64,000 nucleotides of DNA, taken from positions 18,782,621-18,846,620 of the forward strand of contig NC_049993.1 of assembly GCF_000003815.2 (NCBI RefSeq). Direction: 5' to 3'. Positions 45,133 to 56,999 of the stretch are shown one piece after another. The notes under the pieces were generated by a model. The model saw only the letters and a list, made by a program, of their open reading frames with translations, had not been told where the DNA came from and did no database searches. This DNA is from Branchiostoma floridae. Its lineage: Eukaryota; Chordata; Leptocardii; Amphioxiformes; Branchiostomatidae. How positions within the stretch are numbered: the first letter of the stretch is position 1; the number at the start of each line of letters is the position of its first letter. Position numbers and translations under genes: made by a program.

Positions 45133-47526
45133 CTAATGATGTTGTGAATCACGAGGCAGCAGGGATGTGTAGGTGTGCTGCTGCTGACCACTGGGGTTCC
45201 TCAGGGGTTCATAGTGGTTTGGACTATCAGCACCAGGGGCAGCTGCTGTCTGGGATTGGTTATCAACTGACTCATATTCATCCTCATTCATGATAACCTG
45301 AGGACCAGCTGCAGCATCTTTAGCAGCTGCTGCAATGACCTGGCTGTTCTCATATTTGTTGGACTGTGGGCCTTGTCTTGCTTGTGGATGGGCACCATTT
45401 TCAGGGCCCAAGGAGGGAGATTGAATCTCATAAACATCACTATAGCTGCCGAGATGCTGCATGTTTCCTGCACTTTGGTGTGGACTTTCCTGTTGGTTGA
45501 TTTCTGCTATGGTGTCATACTCAACTGTATCAGGGTCGTCAGTTGGAACATTATAGATATGCTGACTGTCATCTGTACTTGGTCTATCATGGGTCATTTC
45601 GGATGGACTGATTATGTTTGCTCGCTGCCTTATCTGATCCTGACCACTGGATGTGCCTGTGGGGTTTGAGTTACTAGACCCAGCACTGGAGGCTACCACA
45701 GAAGTATGATCCCTTTCCTTCCTCTTATGTATGCACCCAACTGCAAGGGCAATAGTGGAAATGATGAATATTCCAAGAAGAGCACCCAGAGTAGCAAGCA
45801 GGGGGATGGTCAAGAAGGGGCCACTACCATTAGGGTCAGCATTGCTTTCTGTCATTGTTGACTGAAAACCAAAAGGAGAGTCAGTACTGACTGGAGACCA
45901 TCCAGGGTTAGAGTCAGCAGTTGTTACTGTGTGGGGTGTTTGGGAAGATGCTGGAAGTTCTGATCTCAACGTTGCGGAGGGATTGAAACGAGAGGAAGCA
46001 GCTTTGGGTGTGTTGCTTGGTGTTGGGAACAATGTTGGCACCTTTGATGTTGCCTTTGTTGAAGTACTGACTATAGACCAGCCTGGGTTCGAGTCAGCAG
46101 TGGGTGTGTTGGTGGGTGTTGGGGGTGATGTTACCAAATTTGATGTTGACTTTCCTGACTGATAAAAAGGAGAAGAACTGATGACTGCAGACAAGCTAAG
46201 GGTAGAGTCAACAACATGTTTTGTGCTTACAGTGGAGTAGACTGGTGTCGTCTCCTCACAGATCAGGTCTTCAGGATTTTCATATCGTAAGAATTGCCCT
46301 GCAAGGTTGCCAGGTCCGGCACATTTCATCTGGTCTTCAAATGGGTAAGACCCGTTCATCCTCTGTCTAAAGGGAAGCATCCTACAGTCACACTGCCAGG
46401 GGTTGTTGTCAATCCTAACACTGTCAGTTGGAATGGAAGCCAGAATATCATATGCCATGACTGGAAGTGTCTCCATTTGGTTATTTTGTATCCCAAGTTC
46501 TGACAGTGGAATATTCAAATTTGATAAAGCTTCTAAAGGGAAGGTGCTGATGTCATTATAACCAAGTCTCAGTTTTTCAAGCTGACGTAGATTCCCAAAC
46601 GTGCCAGCTGGGATGGTTCTGATGTTGTTGTACCTAAGATCTAGAACGCTAAGCTGCGTTGTGTCATTGAAGGTGCCTGCCTCGATTCTGCGGATGTCAT
46701 TACTGTTAAGGTAAAGCCACTTTAGGTTACCAAGTCCTTCAAATATGTCAGCTGGGAGAGTAGTAAACTGGTTTGAGTTAAGGGACAAGCTTTGTAGGTT
46801 CCCAAGTCCCACAAATATGTCAGCTGGGAGAGTAGTTAACTGGTTTGAGGAAAGAGACAAGCTTTGTAGGTTCCCAAGTCCTACAAATATGTCAGCTGGG
46901 AGAGTAGTAAATGCATTTGACCCAACAAACAATTCCTTCAGACTACCAAGTCCCACAAATATGTCAGCTGGGAGAGTAGTGAACTGGTTTGACCAAAGAT
47001 ACAAGATTTGTAGGTTCCCAAGTCCCACAAATATGTCAGCTGGGAGAGTAGTTAACTGGTTTGAGTAAAGATACAAGGTCTGCAGATTCCCAAGTCCCAC
47101 AAATATGTCAGCTGGGAGAGTAGTTAACTTGTTTGAGTAAAGATACAATTTTTGTAGGTTCCCAAGTCCCACAAATATGTCAGCTGGGAGAGTATTTAAC
47201 TGATTATTCCCCAGGTGCAGGGAAGTTAGGCTGGTCAAGTTGTGGAATGTTTTGTTATGGATTATGGAGATCTGATTGGAATGAAGATCTAATCTTGTCA
47301 AGCTCCTGTACCTTGAGAAATCAGACTGACTTATGTTTGTGATGGCGTTGCTCCGTAAGTCAAGCCAAGTGATGGTTGTAGGCACGTCCTGAGGAACACT
47401 GGTGAGGCCTCTGCCACGGCTGCAGTAACATTGTGACAAACAGCTGCTGCTGCAGGCTGCGGTCGGTCCAGCTTCCTTCAGGATGATCAGCAGAAGAACC
47501 AGCAGCCTCCTCGCTTTGTTGGACAT
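45133..47526 (-). CDS. LRR transmembrane receptor with ITAM-like tail (LRR gene 3)
   Basis: Single coding exon, 797 aa from MSNKARRLL; acceptor ATATATCAAG lies just upstream, and longer upstream frame is intron. Signal peptide ~1-24, CSSSC N-cap, three diverged LRRs, seven DIFVGLGNL-type modules, four further LRRs, C-cap with NNPWQCDC, Thr/Ser/Pro stalk with one or two units related to the 96-bp repeat of gene 2. The helix is the segment containing LLATLGALLGIFIISTIALA before KRKERD. The ~200-aa tail is the longest but gene 4's, with YNVP, YDTI, YEIQ, YENS, YESV and YEPL(772)-x10-YTSL(786). One module is divergent (GSLKELFVGSNAFTT). Expected to act as a surface recognition receptor that signals through phosphotyrosine; unproven. 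Confidence 0.9.
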   Translation of the reverse strand: MSNKARRLLVLLLIILKEAGPTAACSSSCLSQCYCSRGRGLTSVPQDVPTTITWLDLRSNAITNISQSDFSRYRSLTRLDLHSNQISIIHNKTFHNLTSLTSLHLGNNQLNTLPADIFVGLGNLQKLYLYSNKLTTLPADIFVGLGNLQTLYLYSNQLTTLPADIFVGLGNLQILYLWSNQFTTLPADIFVGLGSLKELFVGSNAFTTLPADIFVGLGNLQSLSLSSNQLTTLPADIFVGLGNLQSLSLNSNQFTTLPADIFEGLGNLKWLYLNSNDIRRIEAGTFNDTTQLSVLDLRYNNIRTIPAGTFGNLRQLEKLRLGYNDISTFPLEALSNLNIPLSELGIQNNQMETLPVMAYDILASIPTDSVRIDNNPWQCDCRMLPFRQRMNGSYPFEDQMKCAGPGNLAGQFLRYENPEDLICEETTPVYSTVSTKHVVDSTLSLSAVISSSPFYQSGKSTSNLVTSPPTPTNTPTADSNPGWSIVSTSTKATSKVPTLFPTPSNTPKAASSRFNPSATLRSELPASSQTPHTVTTADSNPGWSPVSTDSPFGFQSTMTESNADPNGSGPFLTIPLLATLGALLGIFIISTIALAVGCIHKRKERDHTSVVASSAGSSNSNPTGTSSGQDQIRQRANIISPSEMTHDRPSTDDSQHIYNVPTDDPDTVEYDTIAEINQQESPHQSAGNMQHLGSYSDVYEIQSPSLGPENGAHPQARQGPQSNKYENSQVIAAAAKDAAAGPQVIMNEDEYESVDNQSQTAAAPGADSPNHYEPLRNPSGQQQHTYTSLLPRDSQHH

Positions 47527-49070
47527 ACCGGGGTGTAGCTTGATATATATAACAGAGATTAGATACTTTAAAGCTTGAAAGGGTTTGAGAAGTTTGGCAA
47601 AAAATCTGTGGTTCCAATTAGGGGCCAGTTTGACCTTTCCACTGGCTTGAACCAACTTTCACTGGCCTAAGCTTTAACAAATCATATCCATAATACTGGC
47701 TGTGTAGCCGATTATACAATTTGTATGTAACAGTCTGAGATAACTTATTAAAAAAAAAGATAAGTTAAACATCAAAGTTCATATGTGTTGGCAGGGTTCA
47801 GCAAGTTTTGAACAAATCAGGGTTCCAGAAGGACCAGAATGGGGTCAAAACTAACTTTTCTCAGAGATTACACTGCTTTTATTTGCATGAAAAATGAAGA
47901 ATAGTTTTGGGTGTATCTGTCTGTCTGTCGTTTTGTTTGTGTTTTCGGGATGTTTGTAGTCAGCATAACTCAAGAACCTCTTGGTGTTGGAAAGACAAAG
48001 GTCAAGGTCAATTTTGGGCCCCTGGTATGTGACTTTGTTTGACCTGGATGTTTAGATGGTATATTAAGTTCCATCATAAGGCTGCACTGTTGGTTGCAGT
48101 TAATGAAATTATTACAAATTTACGAGCAAACATGCAGCTCATTCTGCATGGTCCGACGCCAATTGTCAATTGGGATCACCATTTACTGCAGGATCCTACA
48201 AACGTTTGGGTACTTGTGGTAATTATAGCCCTGATTGTTTCCTCCTTGCATGTAGATTAACACAAGCACTTCAAATCCGTTTCCAAATATTCATGTATTC
48301 AAGTATTCTTGTTTCTTTAGTTTTAGAAGTAGAAATCATGGAAAGTCAGATTTTTGACTAGCTATAGATATAAAAAGTAAGTTAATATCAGAATGTGGCT
48401 GTCCTGTGTCAACCAAGTTCCTTCTGACATGTTCCTGTTTGACATTTCCTCATTCCATATTGTTGTGACATTTGTCTGATTTGAATCAAATATCTGATTG
48501 CACAATCGTGACAACTACTCTTGTGGACAAAAAAGATATAAAATATCATGTAGGGGCACCGAGAATTAATTGACTCACCTCAGTATGCGTAATACCAGTG
48601 TGCTTGTTTTCAGTGTACAAACTCCTTAAAGTCTCAGAGAGTTTGTCTTTAGTGTGTCCTTCAACTCAGCACTGAGGTGGTTGGACTACCTGAGGTTACA
48701 TAGAGACACCGGGTTCAGTTGACAGTGCCTAATGTGTTACATGCCCACAGGTGATACATGTGGTAGTTAGATGTGCCAGTCGTCTGAGCATAATGAGTTG
48801 TTTGTGACAGCATAGCTTGCAATAATGATTATGCCTTCCATATATATATGACCGGTATTATGACCTGTATTGTATGCATTGATGTTGTTGCTTTTATGTT
48901 ATTCCTTTGTATGTGCTGGTGTTATTTTTATGTGAGGGAGGGCAACTTGTAAAGGCTGTTTGAATCTGTTTTGCCCTCCCAATCACTGTGTGATGAATTC
49001 AAATATTAAACAAATAAACAAATGTTTTTTGCAAGTACGGGGTTTACAATTTCTTAAAGGGTGCTGCAAA
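47527..49070. other. Upstream region of LRR gene 3
   Basis: No gene. Shares the sequence with AGGGTTCCAG and GGCCAGAACC-type words with the upstream region of gene 4. From 48340 on it is a 650-bp-family unit, followed by an A-rich tail (AAATATTAAACAAATAAACA) that may be the 3' end of a LINE-like fragment. Confidence 0.45.
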
Positions 49071-50260
49071 TGGACCGATCCCAATCGAACGACATATCGA
49101 ACAAATAGAACCAGGTAGAACCCCCTATTCTATTTTGAACACCTCCGTCAAAAACAGCCCCAGTTTGGTTTGGTTTGGTTTGATTACAGATCTCCATTAG
49201 TGACTGATAATATTAATGTCACTATTCTCCCTGGAGTCCGGGTGATTTGTAGAGAATCACCAAAAATTTCTAGAAGGAAGGATTTTGCACCATCGCACAC
49301 CGCACCATTGCACGTGTGGGGGGTTCTTTAACATGCCTGGGATATGGCTCTCCCCAGACACGGGACCTCCATTTTACATTTTGTACGTCCTATCCGAGGG
49401 ACGGCCCTAGCCGAAGCTAGGTACTCATTTTTACCTGAGTAAAGTGAGGAAAGTTGTGTTAAGTGCCTTTCCCAAGGGCACAAGATCGGTAGCATGGCAG
49501 CCGGATTCGAACCCACAACCTCTCGGTCACGGGCCGAACACGGTCCAGCTGCGCTACGCGGTCCCAGTGGGACAGAAATGGCCAAAGAAAAATGCTGTGC
49601 TTTTTTTTAAGGCTACAACCACCGAATATAGTTGTTTGGGGAGGAAAAGCCACTGCATAACATTACATTGTTTGTGGGCAGGATTCAAATGTAGAGCATG
49701 GTATGTATCAGACCCGGGATTCTGCACTAGCAGACTTTGTAGAAGGTCCTACTAGTTAATTGCCGTGTAGTACAAGCTCCCTCTCCACGAGTGCCCAAGC
49801 TGCTTTCTTCTGAATTTCTTTTTTTGTCATGAGCATGAATGCAGCTGTTATGCATGCAACAAATGCAGTAGAAACCCTGTCACAGATATATACACCCTGG
49901 TTTCCACGTGCATCGACCACATGTCAGAAACCGGGCATTCCTGTCCACCAGCAAGGTAATGCTATGCGGTACCTTCCGCTTCCGCTTTGACTGAAATTAT
50001 GACGTCCTCACCTCAACTATATCAGCCCTCTCCTCAAACGACTGTACCCAGTGGACGTATCCTTCAACAAAGAAGGCATAGCATTCATTTTTGGCCCTGT
50101 CTGAGAGGATTTCCGGGCCAGAAAAGCTAAAACCGAAGTCCGTCGTCATTATTAGCTAAATAGCGGCGGCGGCCAGTTCTGTCCGACAAGCGCTGTTTTT
50201 GACGGAGGTGTTCGAAATAGAACATGATCGAACAGGGGGCGGGGCTTCGGGATCGGTCCA
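49071..50260. mobile_element. TIR element (TGGACCGATC ends) with a nested SINE
   Basis: TGGACCGATCCC at the left faces GGGATCGGTCCA at the right. Arms extend ~85 bp and include GAACACCTCCGTCAAAAACAG at 49137 and its inverse at 50190. It interrupts a 650-bp repeat unit between GGTGCTGCAAA and TTGCCTTCAGCTGTGG. AT on both sides may be a 2-bp target duplication. No transposase. Confidence 0.8.
49155..49570 (-). mobile_element. tRNA-derived SINE
   Basis: On the minus strand it starts GGGACCGCGTAGCGCAGCTG (A-box-like TAGCGCAGCTGG) and has the B-box GGTTCGAATCC about 35 nt on. A core with TTGGGAAAGGCACTTAACAC follows, then a body, and it ends in (AAACC)n. The acceptor-stem halves do not pair, so it is a SINE head and not a tRNA gene. 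Nested inside the element at 49071-50260. Confidence 0.8.
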
Positions 50261-50702
50261 TTGCCTTCAGCTGTGGGGTTTTGTGTAAACAGAAATACCC
50301 CAGAAGACATCACATACATGTATATTAATATGCAAACTGCAGAAATTAAATTAACACTGATCATTAGGAACAAAATTGTGAAACATTTCTTTCGCAGTGA
50401 CATTTGTAAACAGACATTTCACGGGCCTCTAAATTTTCAGGTAACACCACACTCATGTATGTAACTACATGTATGTACTATGTAATACGTAGATGGCATT
50501 CTGCATAGTCCCACACCATCTACCATGTACTATTGGATCACCTTTCACTGCGGTATCCCACAAACGTTTCAGTGCGTCTGGTAATCATAGCCCTGATCTT
50601 GTAATTGTTTCCTCCTTATCGGGTTTACACAAGTACTATTTATTTTCACTCCGCGTACCGTAGGTACGCTTCGAGTGAAAATATTGTTTTCATACTGTTT
50701 CT

Positions 50703-50733
<31 letters not shown>

Positions 50734-51465
50734 CCCGTCACGACCTTTAAAGTGATTCCTCTCCGTCGATCTTGGACCGAATGACCTGAAATTTGGCACA
50801 AGTGTACCATGGGCCAATACCCTCGGACGTTTTTTCCTGTTTTCTGATATATACTTTTAAAATGATTTTATGGATGTTTTTAGGTGGTGTTTTGACCGAA
50901 CTGTATAATTGTGCCTCCCGTGCCAAGGTATTAAACCCAAGGGACCCGAAATTTGGTATGATAGTGCATGAGATATTTACTAAAAGAACCCTGTTATCAT
51001 TTTTGGCACAAAATCACTTAAAAATGATTTATAAGCCAATTTGGCGGGGTTTTTTCGTCTGCGTTTTCGTCTTCGCCGCCTCTGAGCGTCTCACCATATA
51101 TGGTAAATGACGTAATCACCTTCCCTGTGTGTATGACAGCGTGTATGACCAGGTGGCGACCGTGCACGTGGTCACCCCTGCTTGCTCTAATTAATATTCA
51201 TGAACACGTGTCGCAACGTCATCCGGCGAATGCGGGTGTTGTTGGAATATCTGCTGTTATCAAATTCATGAACGACGAATAATGACTCGGTGTGAGGGCA
51301 TTGTTCTCAGCGCTATTGTCACCAATTCAAATCAAATTTATTGTCACAAATCTCGACGCAAGCACAAGATACGTAGGCACATTTTAGACAGGATGCCACC
51401 TTCAGTCAAGTGTAGCCTCTACCAAGCTCCGCGGATCGGTGGTCTAATTGTAGGAAGTGGACAAA
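50261..51465. other. Non-coding repeats
   Basis: Contains the right part of the interrupted 650-bp unit, a palindrome around 50644-50690 (TTTTCACTC...GAGTGAAAA), a (TTTC)n tract at about 50700-50735, and AT-rich sequence with GAAATTTGGCACAAG / CGAAATTTGG words. No gene seen. Confidence 0.5.
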
Positions 51466-52393
51466 TACGAGGGTGAGTCAGAAAGTAATGCAAGTGGTTT
51501 CATTGCAGACTCGTTTTTTGATCGAATGAGTTCAAATTTGGCACAAAGGTAGAGGCATATGTCCTCTTGAGATTAAAATATCTAAATTTATTTTCATCAT
51601 TTTATGAGTGACTGACCAGCTTTCAAGATGATCATACCCTAGGAATCCCGTCAGAAGAAAAGTGAGGTCCAATTAACGTACAATTAACGATTTCCCTAAA
51701 CCAATTTTTGCTATTGTAGGAGACTGAGCCTGCACATGTAATAAGCTGCATTTCTCTATAAGCCACGTGCTTATTTTCAACTCTGAAATCCGATCAGTTT
51801 TTCTTTTTTCGTTGCTGGTGTAGAGTGAGGTATACGCGGTCGTCTGGGTCATGAGATTTGTGGTGTTATGATTAAAAGTTTCTATAGCCTTCTTTGCCCA
51901 TTAACAAAGAGGAATAAAGCTTAGCACACTTTTTGGCCTTTAAACAGTTAATAACTGTGTAAAGTTTCGTTTCTTTTGGTTATTGGAAAAGTAGTCTTTT
52001 AACCAACAACTCACGAATTCGTGTATCAATCCAACAACTCTATATCACAACTTACTCCATCCTAGCAGCTGTAAATAAAGAACCATTACGAGTTCAGAAA
52101 TGAAAATCGGCATGCATCATATCGAGACATTTGATATCATATATGTGTAATTTTAACCTCCTACAGTGATTTTTAGTGGGTCAGATTTAGAGGAATTCAT
52201 AGTCTGACAAGCTACCAAGGGCGTGTTCATCTTGAAATCAACTCAGTTGCTCATAAAATGATAAAGACCAAATTAAAAAAATTCAATCTCAAGAGGACAT
52301 ATGCCTCTACTATTGTGCCAAATTTCAACTCAATTGATTTAAAAACGAGTCTGTTATGAAACCACTTGCATTACTTTCTGACTCACCCTCGTA
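51466..52393. mobile_element. Mariner-like non-autonomous element
   Basis: TACGAGGGTGAGTCAGAAAG at the left is the exact inverse of the right end, CTTTCTGACTCACCCTCGTA; TA lies at both borders. Homology between the arms extends inward about 115 bp (AGAGGCATATGTCCTCTTGA and its inverse). CGAGGG termini are typical of mariner-family elements. No transposase frame in the 928 bp. Confidence 0.85.
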
Positions 52394-54060
52394 GAGTCAA
52401 TAGTATGCTAGGAGAGTCGGCCGGCCAGAGGATTCATTTCAAGTGCAGGATTCACCACAGAACAAGTCATCAACAACAGAGAGAAACAATATCGCAATCC
52501 CAATGCGAAAACCACAACGCCTAAAGCTCAGAGCTGTTTGGCATGGTCGATTTGGCGGTGCTTGAGCCCCGCTGTTACACTGTCCAAAATTAAAAGCCGC
52601 TCCGCGTCAAAAAATAGAAGAAATTTGTCAAGAAAAGACAGAAACACGCCAGATAAGTTAACGTCACATGGCCGAGGACTATAGTTTGCCACTTGCAATT
52701 TGCCAGGCCAGGCAACACTTATAGGCCAATTAACTCCAACCAAGAAGGTTATATACTAGGCTTTTATTCCTTGAACTTGGCAAAAGTCCTCTATTCAACC
52801 AGGCGGAAGTCTGGTAGTGACTAATCAACCGCCACGCGGGTCGCCTTGCTGCCACATGTACACATGATCACATTAAAAAAAAATAATGACATATGTATTA
52901 GCGTTGAATTATTATTTTTGAGAAGATTCCGTTTATCACGGAACTGCTGTTGTTTCAGAAATCTCACTGACTTTTGCTTGCAAACACGTAAATTCCTAAC
53001 TTGCAACTACAGTATTCTCAGCGGCGCTCAACGCGTTCCTATGTTTCACCATTTGTGGTAAACAAAGCGACAAAAGGGTCCTTGAACACGCAGCTGGCAG
53101 GTGCGGCGGGTTCGCGGTCTGCTAATTGGATTGTCTCGGTAGCCAATCAGCAAAGGTCTTGCGTCCACTTAGTACTACTTAGTGGATCACGTGCGCAGTG
53201 CCGCGCATAATAAGGTTCTCGAGATCTGTTAGTTTATGTGAAAAATAAATGGGACTTTAAGGTTATAACAGACGTATAATTACTGCAATTGCTGCGTCCT
53301 TTTTTAGACAAAAAGCATACAAAACATTTAGATATATGAAACAGACTTCGTGCAAACATACAGGGGCTAATAATCTTTGTTCATCAATATAATGTATTAG
53401 CTGATTAACTCTAGGTATAAAAACGGAATGTGATCCTTTTTGTCTGAATACAATGTGCATAACTTTATATGTATTTGTACTGATAATGTCATTGCAGTGC
53501 AGCCATGATATCCAATTGGATTTTAAAAAAATGCTAAAAACGGCTAATAAGCATATCTTGGTAAAGAGTTAAAAGTGTAGTGAAGTTTGTTTGGAGAGGT
53601 CTGCTTGTATGAAGATTAGTTATGCTTGTGACAACCTGGAATATTAATAGGTGCAGTAATTGCCCTTGCCTTGTGTAAATAAGCAGGAAAACTTTAATCA
53701 TAACCACGCTATTGTCTGCTGTGGGTACGTAATACCAACGTTTAGGGTCGCATAACGTGTTAACGCATCTGTAGAAAAAATACAACACAATTTCCGTTTG
53801 TGAAATAAAACCTTTTTTTCTTGAAGTAAAACGGTGCCTTCTTTGCTAATGTGGGAAACACTAGCATGCTGTGTGCGTGTTGTTATCAAGAAATAAAAGT
53901 TTGATTACCGTATACATAATAAAAATAGTATAGTAGCAACGTAGTTTCAGGTCATTCTCACATTGGATTTTTTCAAATTCAATTTTGGAACAGTCCATGT
54001 TTGCATAAAGGGGGAGAGCGGAGTGAAAATAGCTGAATTTGCTCCTAAGCAAATACCGGC
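52394..54060. other. Intergenic stretch, no gene recognised
   Basis: A somewhat GC-richer patch at 53020-53210 with TCCACTTAGTACTACTTAGTGG has no conserved frame or splice context. Otherwise AT-rich. Nothing called. Confidence 0.4.
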
Positions 54061-56540
54061 CTTTCTAGTTGAGACTTGAAATCTCCTTCTGAATATCCTT
54101 GTATGAGTTTTTCTAGTTTTAGAAGTGGAAATCCTTGAAAGTGAGATTTTGACTTGATGGAAAATAAGTTAATATCACAATGTGGCTGACCTGTGTCAAC
54201 CAAGTTCCTTCTGACATGTTCCTGTTTTCAACACTTCCTCATCGCCATTTTGTTGTGACGTTTGAACTAAACATTTGATTGCACAATCTTTCCAACTACT
54301 ATTTCAAAAAAAAAGATATCATGACAAAAAAGATATCAAATATCATGTAGGGTCACAGAGAAGGAGTTGATTGACTCACCTCAGTATGCGTAATGCCAGT
54401 TTGCTTGTTTTCAGTCTACAAACTTCTTGAAGTCTCAGAGAGTTTGTCTTGAGTGTCCTTCAACTCAGCACTGAGGTGGTTGGACTACCTGAGGTTACAT
54501 AGAGACACCAGGTTCAGTTGACAGTGCCTAATGTGTTACATGCCCACAGGTGATACATGTGGTAGTTAGATGTGCCAGTCGTCTGAGCATAATGAGTTGT
54601 TTGTGATACTCTGTACATGTAAGTTTACAGTAAAATGTCTGGCAAGTAAGCGGTTACAACTTGTCAAAGGATGCTCTGAAATGCAGTTAACAGTGATACC
54701 ATAATGACAAATACCCCAAAGCAGGTCAAATAATTATCAAAATTCAAAGTCCAGAAAATGTTGACACAAGTTCTATTTGAGACCTTGAAATCTCCTTCAT
54801 AATATCCTTGTTCTTTTAGAAGAGGTGAAAATCTTGGACAGAGAGATTTTTGACTAAAACTAATATGAGAACATAGCTCAGCCTGGTCTGTGTGTCAACA
54901 AGTGCTTATAAGTTCTGACAGATCGGTTTGACATTTCCTCATCGCCATTTTGTGATGACGTATGAACCCAACCTTTGATTGTACTAATATCTGATTTATC
55001 TTCTGTTGTTCCTGTCATGGACAGAATACATCAGGTAACTTGTAGGGTCACAGAGAAGAAGTTGATTGACTTACCTCAGTATGGCAGGAAGTTGTCTTCA
55101 GTCTACAAACTCCTTAAAGTCTGTCTTAACTGTCACAGCGTCCTTCAGTGTGTCCTTCAACTCAGTGCTGAGCTGATGAGGTGGTCGGACTACTTCAGGT
55201 TAATTATAGGGTTCAGCCCACAGTGCCTGTCTGACATGCCCACAGGTCATACCTGTGGTAGTTACTGGCCTGACTCCAGCACGCTCCTAGCGGCCCACTG
55301 GACAGTTACAGGTGCATGGGGAGGGGGGCGGTTAATCCCCCAGTGAGAGACTGTGTAAACACAGGCTATTGTATCCTCCTAACGCTCGGTCCCCAACGGC
55401 ATTACCTTATGGGGCCCTGCTATTTCATGCCCTATCTGTGGTTATTATGATTGTCGCCACAAACAAGCTGTCAACCAATCAGAGAATAGGCCTTTCTTGG
55501 GCTTGTTGTTGTCGTAAGCTGTCTCGCAAAGGCCGTTGGGAAGCTATCAGCCAATCATGTTACGTATTACATGGCCCCATCCTCCTACGCCCGATCCCCA
55601 ACGGCTGACTGCCCATGTAAGGGCAAGCTCATTAATATTTATAAGTAGGGCGCTCCCTAACTGGTCTGATTGCACAAGAAAGCAGAGGTAACACAAGTCG
55701 TTTTGACACGACTGTGGTCCCTCTGCGTAGGAGAATGAGGCTATTGTAGTTACATGTTGCAGCCATATGAACATAACAAGTCTTTTGTCACACAATGTTA
55801 ATTGCCTTGAAGTCAGAAACAAATACTTAGTTGTTTTAGAGAATGTTGCTTTAAAGGTAAAATTTACCATGATTTATGATAGATACTTACAGGATTTTGC
55901 TTCGAAAGTCCAAGGGCTCTTTTAATTCACTGTTAATAGTAGCCGACCTGCTGTACTTCTTCTATTAAGTAATGTCAACAATATTTTTTTTGTAAAGCAA
56001 AATTTATCACTAAGGCCACAGCAAGTAAATTTTATGGATGACATCCTCTGCAGACTGCAAAAATAGTGCGATAGGGCGGGAAAAAAACAAGATGGGTGAA
56101 AAAAACAAGATGGATACATTTTCAAAAATATGCATCATAAAGTTGTGATGAATGTTGTAACAAGAATTAAAGGAAAAAAACATGGTATCTGAGCCAACAA
56201 GGCATTCATTCCTGTATTCAAGACATGTACTGGTGGGGTAAAAGTGACACTAGTGTGGTAGACTGGCATCACCAACAAAGATGGTAACCACACTCATGGC
56301 TTCCATATTGGTGTCACTTTTACACTATCCAATAAGTTTCATTTCTACAACTACAGCCCTGGGTACCTCGCAAGTGTCACTTCTACAAGTACAATTATTA
56401 GGCTACAATACAACATATTTGCTCATTTTGGTACTTTATCGTAATGTTGACCATCCCTGCAGAAGAAAAAAAATCTTGTTTTTTTTTTTCTGAAGTAATG
56501 CGAAAATTAATGCGCGCGCTGATGTCATCCATAAAATTTA
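54061..56540. other. Intergenic repeats between LRR duplicons 3 and 4
   Basis: Two 650-bp-family units (54070-54800 and 54800-55360), a 365-bp insertion (55374-55738), then a region resembling 27.2-27.5 kb in part. No gene seen. Confidence 0.6.
55374..55738. mobile_element. 365-bp insertion with 10-bp direct repeats
   Basis: Flanked by GGCTATTGTA at 55364-55373 and 55739-55748. Paralogous units (e.g. about 27003) have the empty site CAGGCTATGGTAGTTACATG. Ends TCCTCCTAACGC and GCGTAGGAGAATGA are weakly inverted. Inside, GGTCCCCAACGGC and GATCCCCAACGGC form a direct repeat. Two CCAATCA boxes and TTTATAAGTAGGGCG give it a promoter-like look. Confidence 0.7.
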
Positions 56541-56576
56541 CTTGCTGTGGCCTAATCTTGCATTCTACAAAGTGAA

Positions 56577-56880
56577 ATGTTTGTGTCGATGGTGTTCAGT
56601 ACCAAGGACAGGTGTGTTAACTTGTGCGTGGACTGTGTTCAGCACCAGGATCAGGTGTGTTTACCTGTGTTTGGATGGTGTTCAGCACCAGGGACAGGTG
56701 TTTACCCCTTGTGGATGGTGTTCAGCACCAAGGACAGATGTGTTTACCTGTATGTGGATGGTGTTCAGCACCAAGGACAGGTGTGTTTCCTGTGTGTGGA
56801 TGGTGTTCAGCACTAAAGACAGGCGTGTTTTGGTGTATGGATGGTGTTTAGCACCAGGGACAGGCATGTTTGCCTATGTT
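56577..56880 (+). repeat. 43-bp minisatellite, locus 5 (LRR duplicon 4)
   Basis: About seven units, several shortened (GGTGTTTACCCCTTGTGG), the most decayed of the arrays. Followed by the conserved flank CCAACACAGTTGAGTTCCCC. Confidence 0.93.
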
Positions 56881-56993
56881 CTGATCCCGCTTTACTTGAA
56901 AACCGACCTACAGAGTAACACACCAGCTCCACAGGCACACAGAGGCTGGGAACCACTTGGCCAACACAGTTGAGTTCCCCTCAGTATTTAGCA

Positions 56994-56999
56994 TTTATT
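56994..56999 (-). terminator. Candidate poly(A) signal for LRR gene 4
   Basis: AATAAA on the minus strand, 1.1 kb after the stop codon, in the flank shared by all four duplicons. Confidence 0.5.

Noticed and set aside
49490-49570. tRNA gene on the minus strand
   Set aside because: A and B boxes are present but the acceptor stem does not pair and the sequence continues into a SINE body and tail.
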